NCBI GenBank assembly: GCA_018819375.1
Contig: JAHJQH010000031.1
Span: forward strand, 1 to 13,557
Direction of reading: 5' to 3'
Origin: Nanobdellota archaeon
GTDB taxonomy: Archaea; Nanobdellota; Nanobdellia; SCGC-AAA011-G17; GW2011-AR20
Length of the DNA: 13,557 nucleotides
Below, piece after piece: positions 12,955 through 13,557 of this stretch. The position numbers and the translations under genes were made by a program. The first letter of the stretch is position 1. Each line of letters begins with the position of its first letter. Under the pieces are notes generated by a model, which was given only the letters and a program-made list of their open reading frames with translations, was not told the DNA's origin and did not search any database.

Positions 12955-13557
12955 TTTGCTAAGAAGCTCCACCAAGGTTTTTCAGTTTTTTCAATAGCAC
13001 CAGTTTCTGCATTGATTTGGCTCTTTATTGCCATCTCAGCATTAATAAACCCAATAACCTTTACATCTTTTTTTCCAGTGATTTCATAAACTGGTCTTCC
13101 AACATCTTTTAATTCTATCTCATAATTCTTTAGTTTTAACTGGTTTATTGCTGTTTCTGAAGCAGTTGATGGCATTATTTTTACTTCCTTATTACCTTGT
13201 GAAGTTTCCATCAATAATTTTTTTTCTTCAATTAATAATTTTTTTGAAGTTTTTACAGAAGTTGATCCTTCTTTAATTAAAATAGTATCTTCAGCAATTT
13301 TTTCTATAAAAATACTGCTTGAACCTTCTGAAGTAGAGATTTCAACTTCAATTGAGTCTTCTTGTGTTGTTGGGCAAGTAATTATCTTTCCTTTACAAAT
13401 ACAATTTTCAGGACAGATTGGTTCTGGTTGTGATGGACATTCATATATTGGACAGCCTTTGCTATCTTTCTTACCAGTGTCTATTCCATTGATGCAACCT
13501 TCACAAACAATTGGTTCTGGTTGTGATGGACATTCATATATTGGACAGCCTTTGCTA
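12948..13557 (-). CDS. Cys-rich repeat protein, C-terminal part (N-terminus beyond right edge)
   Basis: An open frame of 202 codons with no stop up to the edge; the true start lies outside, and the ATG at 13214 is merely internal. The visible N-terminal part is Cys/Pro-rich: GCPIYECPSQPEP occurs twice, 31 residues apart, with CEGCINGID between, then CPENCICKGKIITCP. Such CxxxC-rich repeats suggest disulphide-bonded extracellular modules. A Ser/Thr/Glu-rich segment and a Lys-rich LLIEEKKLL stretch follow. The C-terminal 60 residues (YEIELKDVGRPVYEITGKK to the end) resemble a PepSY-like fold and end in KPWWSFLAKE, a tail I associate with secreted DPANN proteins from memory. A surface role is inferred; no enzyme motif is visible. 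It is convergent with the flippase gene. Confidence 0.75.
   Translation of the reverse strand, partial: SKGCPIYECPSQPEPIVCEGCINGIDTGKKDSKGCPIYECPSQPEPICPENCICKGKIITCPTTQEDSIEVEISTSEGSSSIFIEKIAEDTILIKEGSTSVKTSKKLLIEEKKLLMETSQGNKEVKIMPSTASETAINQLKLKNYEIELKDVGRPVYEITGKKDVKVIGFINAEMAIKSQINAETGAIEKTEKPWWSFLAKE
13417..13557. repeat. 93-bp (31-codon) repeat in the Cys-rich gene, continuing past the edge
   Basis: Bases 13417-13464 and 13510-13557 are identical over all 48 positions, with a period of 93 bp. Further copies may lie beyond the window. Complete identity, including at synonymous sites, points to recent duplication or gene conversion. Confidence 0.92.

Overview
The window looks like an AT-rich archaeal chromosome fragment, most likely from a DPANN lineage of the Woesearchaeota/Pacearchaeota kind. 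The reasons are an AglB/STT3-type oligosaccharyltransferase, an AglH/Alg7-like GlcNAc-1-phosphate transferase, a TrmB-family regulator, and BRE/TATA promoters placed so that several first genes would be leaderless. Some other starts carry GGTGAT-like Shine-Dalgarno sequences. The lineage is an inference from gene content; no rRNA or tRNA gene is visible.

Layout. On the minus strand at the left edge are a truncated NAD-dependent sugar epimerase/dehydratase (1-332) and, upstream of it with an ATGA overlap, a DegT-fold protein (329-1522). The second protein has His where aminotransferases have the PLP lysine, so it is probably a ColD-like 3-dehydratase. Divergent from these is the oligosaccharyltransferase (1751-4348). 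Next comes a 350-bp gene-free region (4349-4698) with three 22-bp repeats, a candidate structured RNA and the first copy of a 60-bp repeat. Then follow trmB (minus), a divergent small membrane protein (plus), the second copy of the 60-bp repeat, and a membrane-anchored serpin (minus, 6024-7337). Glycan genes resume on the plus strand: methyltransferase (7551-8276), radical SAM protein (8378-9673), NAD-dependent epimerase (9670-10599), GlcNAc-1-P transferase (10645-11631) and flippase (11633-12892). A convergent minus-strand gene (12948 to the right edge) encodes the C-terminal part of a Cys-rich secreted-type repeat protein.

How it works together. The GlcNAc-1-P transferase would start a dolichol-linked glycan on the cytoplasmic face. 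The two epimerase-type proteins, the 3-dehydratase-like protein, the methyltransferase and perhaps the radical SAM protein would make or modify its sugars. The flippase would turn it outward and the STT3 protein would transfer it to Asn on surface proteins. The block trmB - small membrane protein - serpin interrupts this locus between stt3 and the methyltransferase and may be an insertion.

Most notable: (1) the His-for-Lys change in the DegT-fold protein; (2) the 60-bp direct repeats that bound the trmB/membrane-protein cassette, one of them at the end of a possible structured RNA; (3) a serpin with an intact inhibitory hinge and a predicted Lys-Ser scissile bond; (4) short tandem duplications of 18-22 bp over start and stop codons, giving two unrelated epimerase genes three in-frame ATG starts each; (5) structured leaders before the dehydratase and radical SAM genes.
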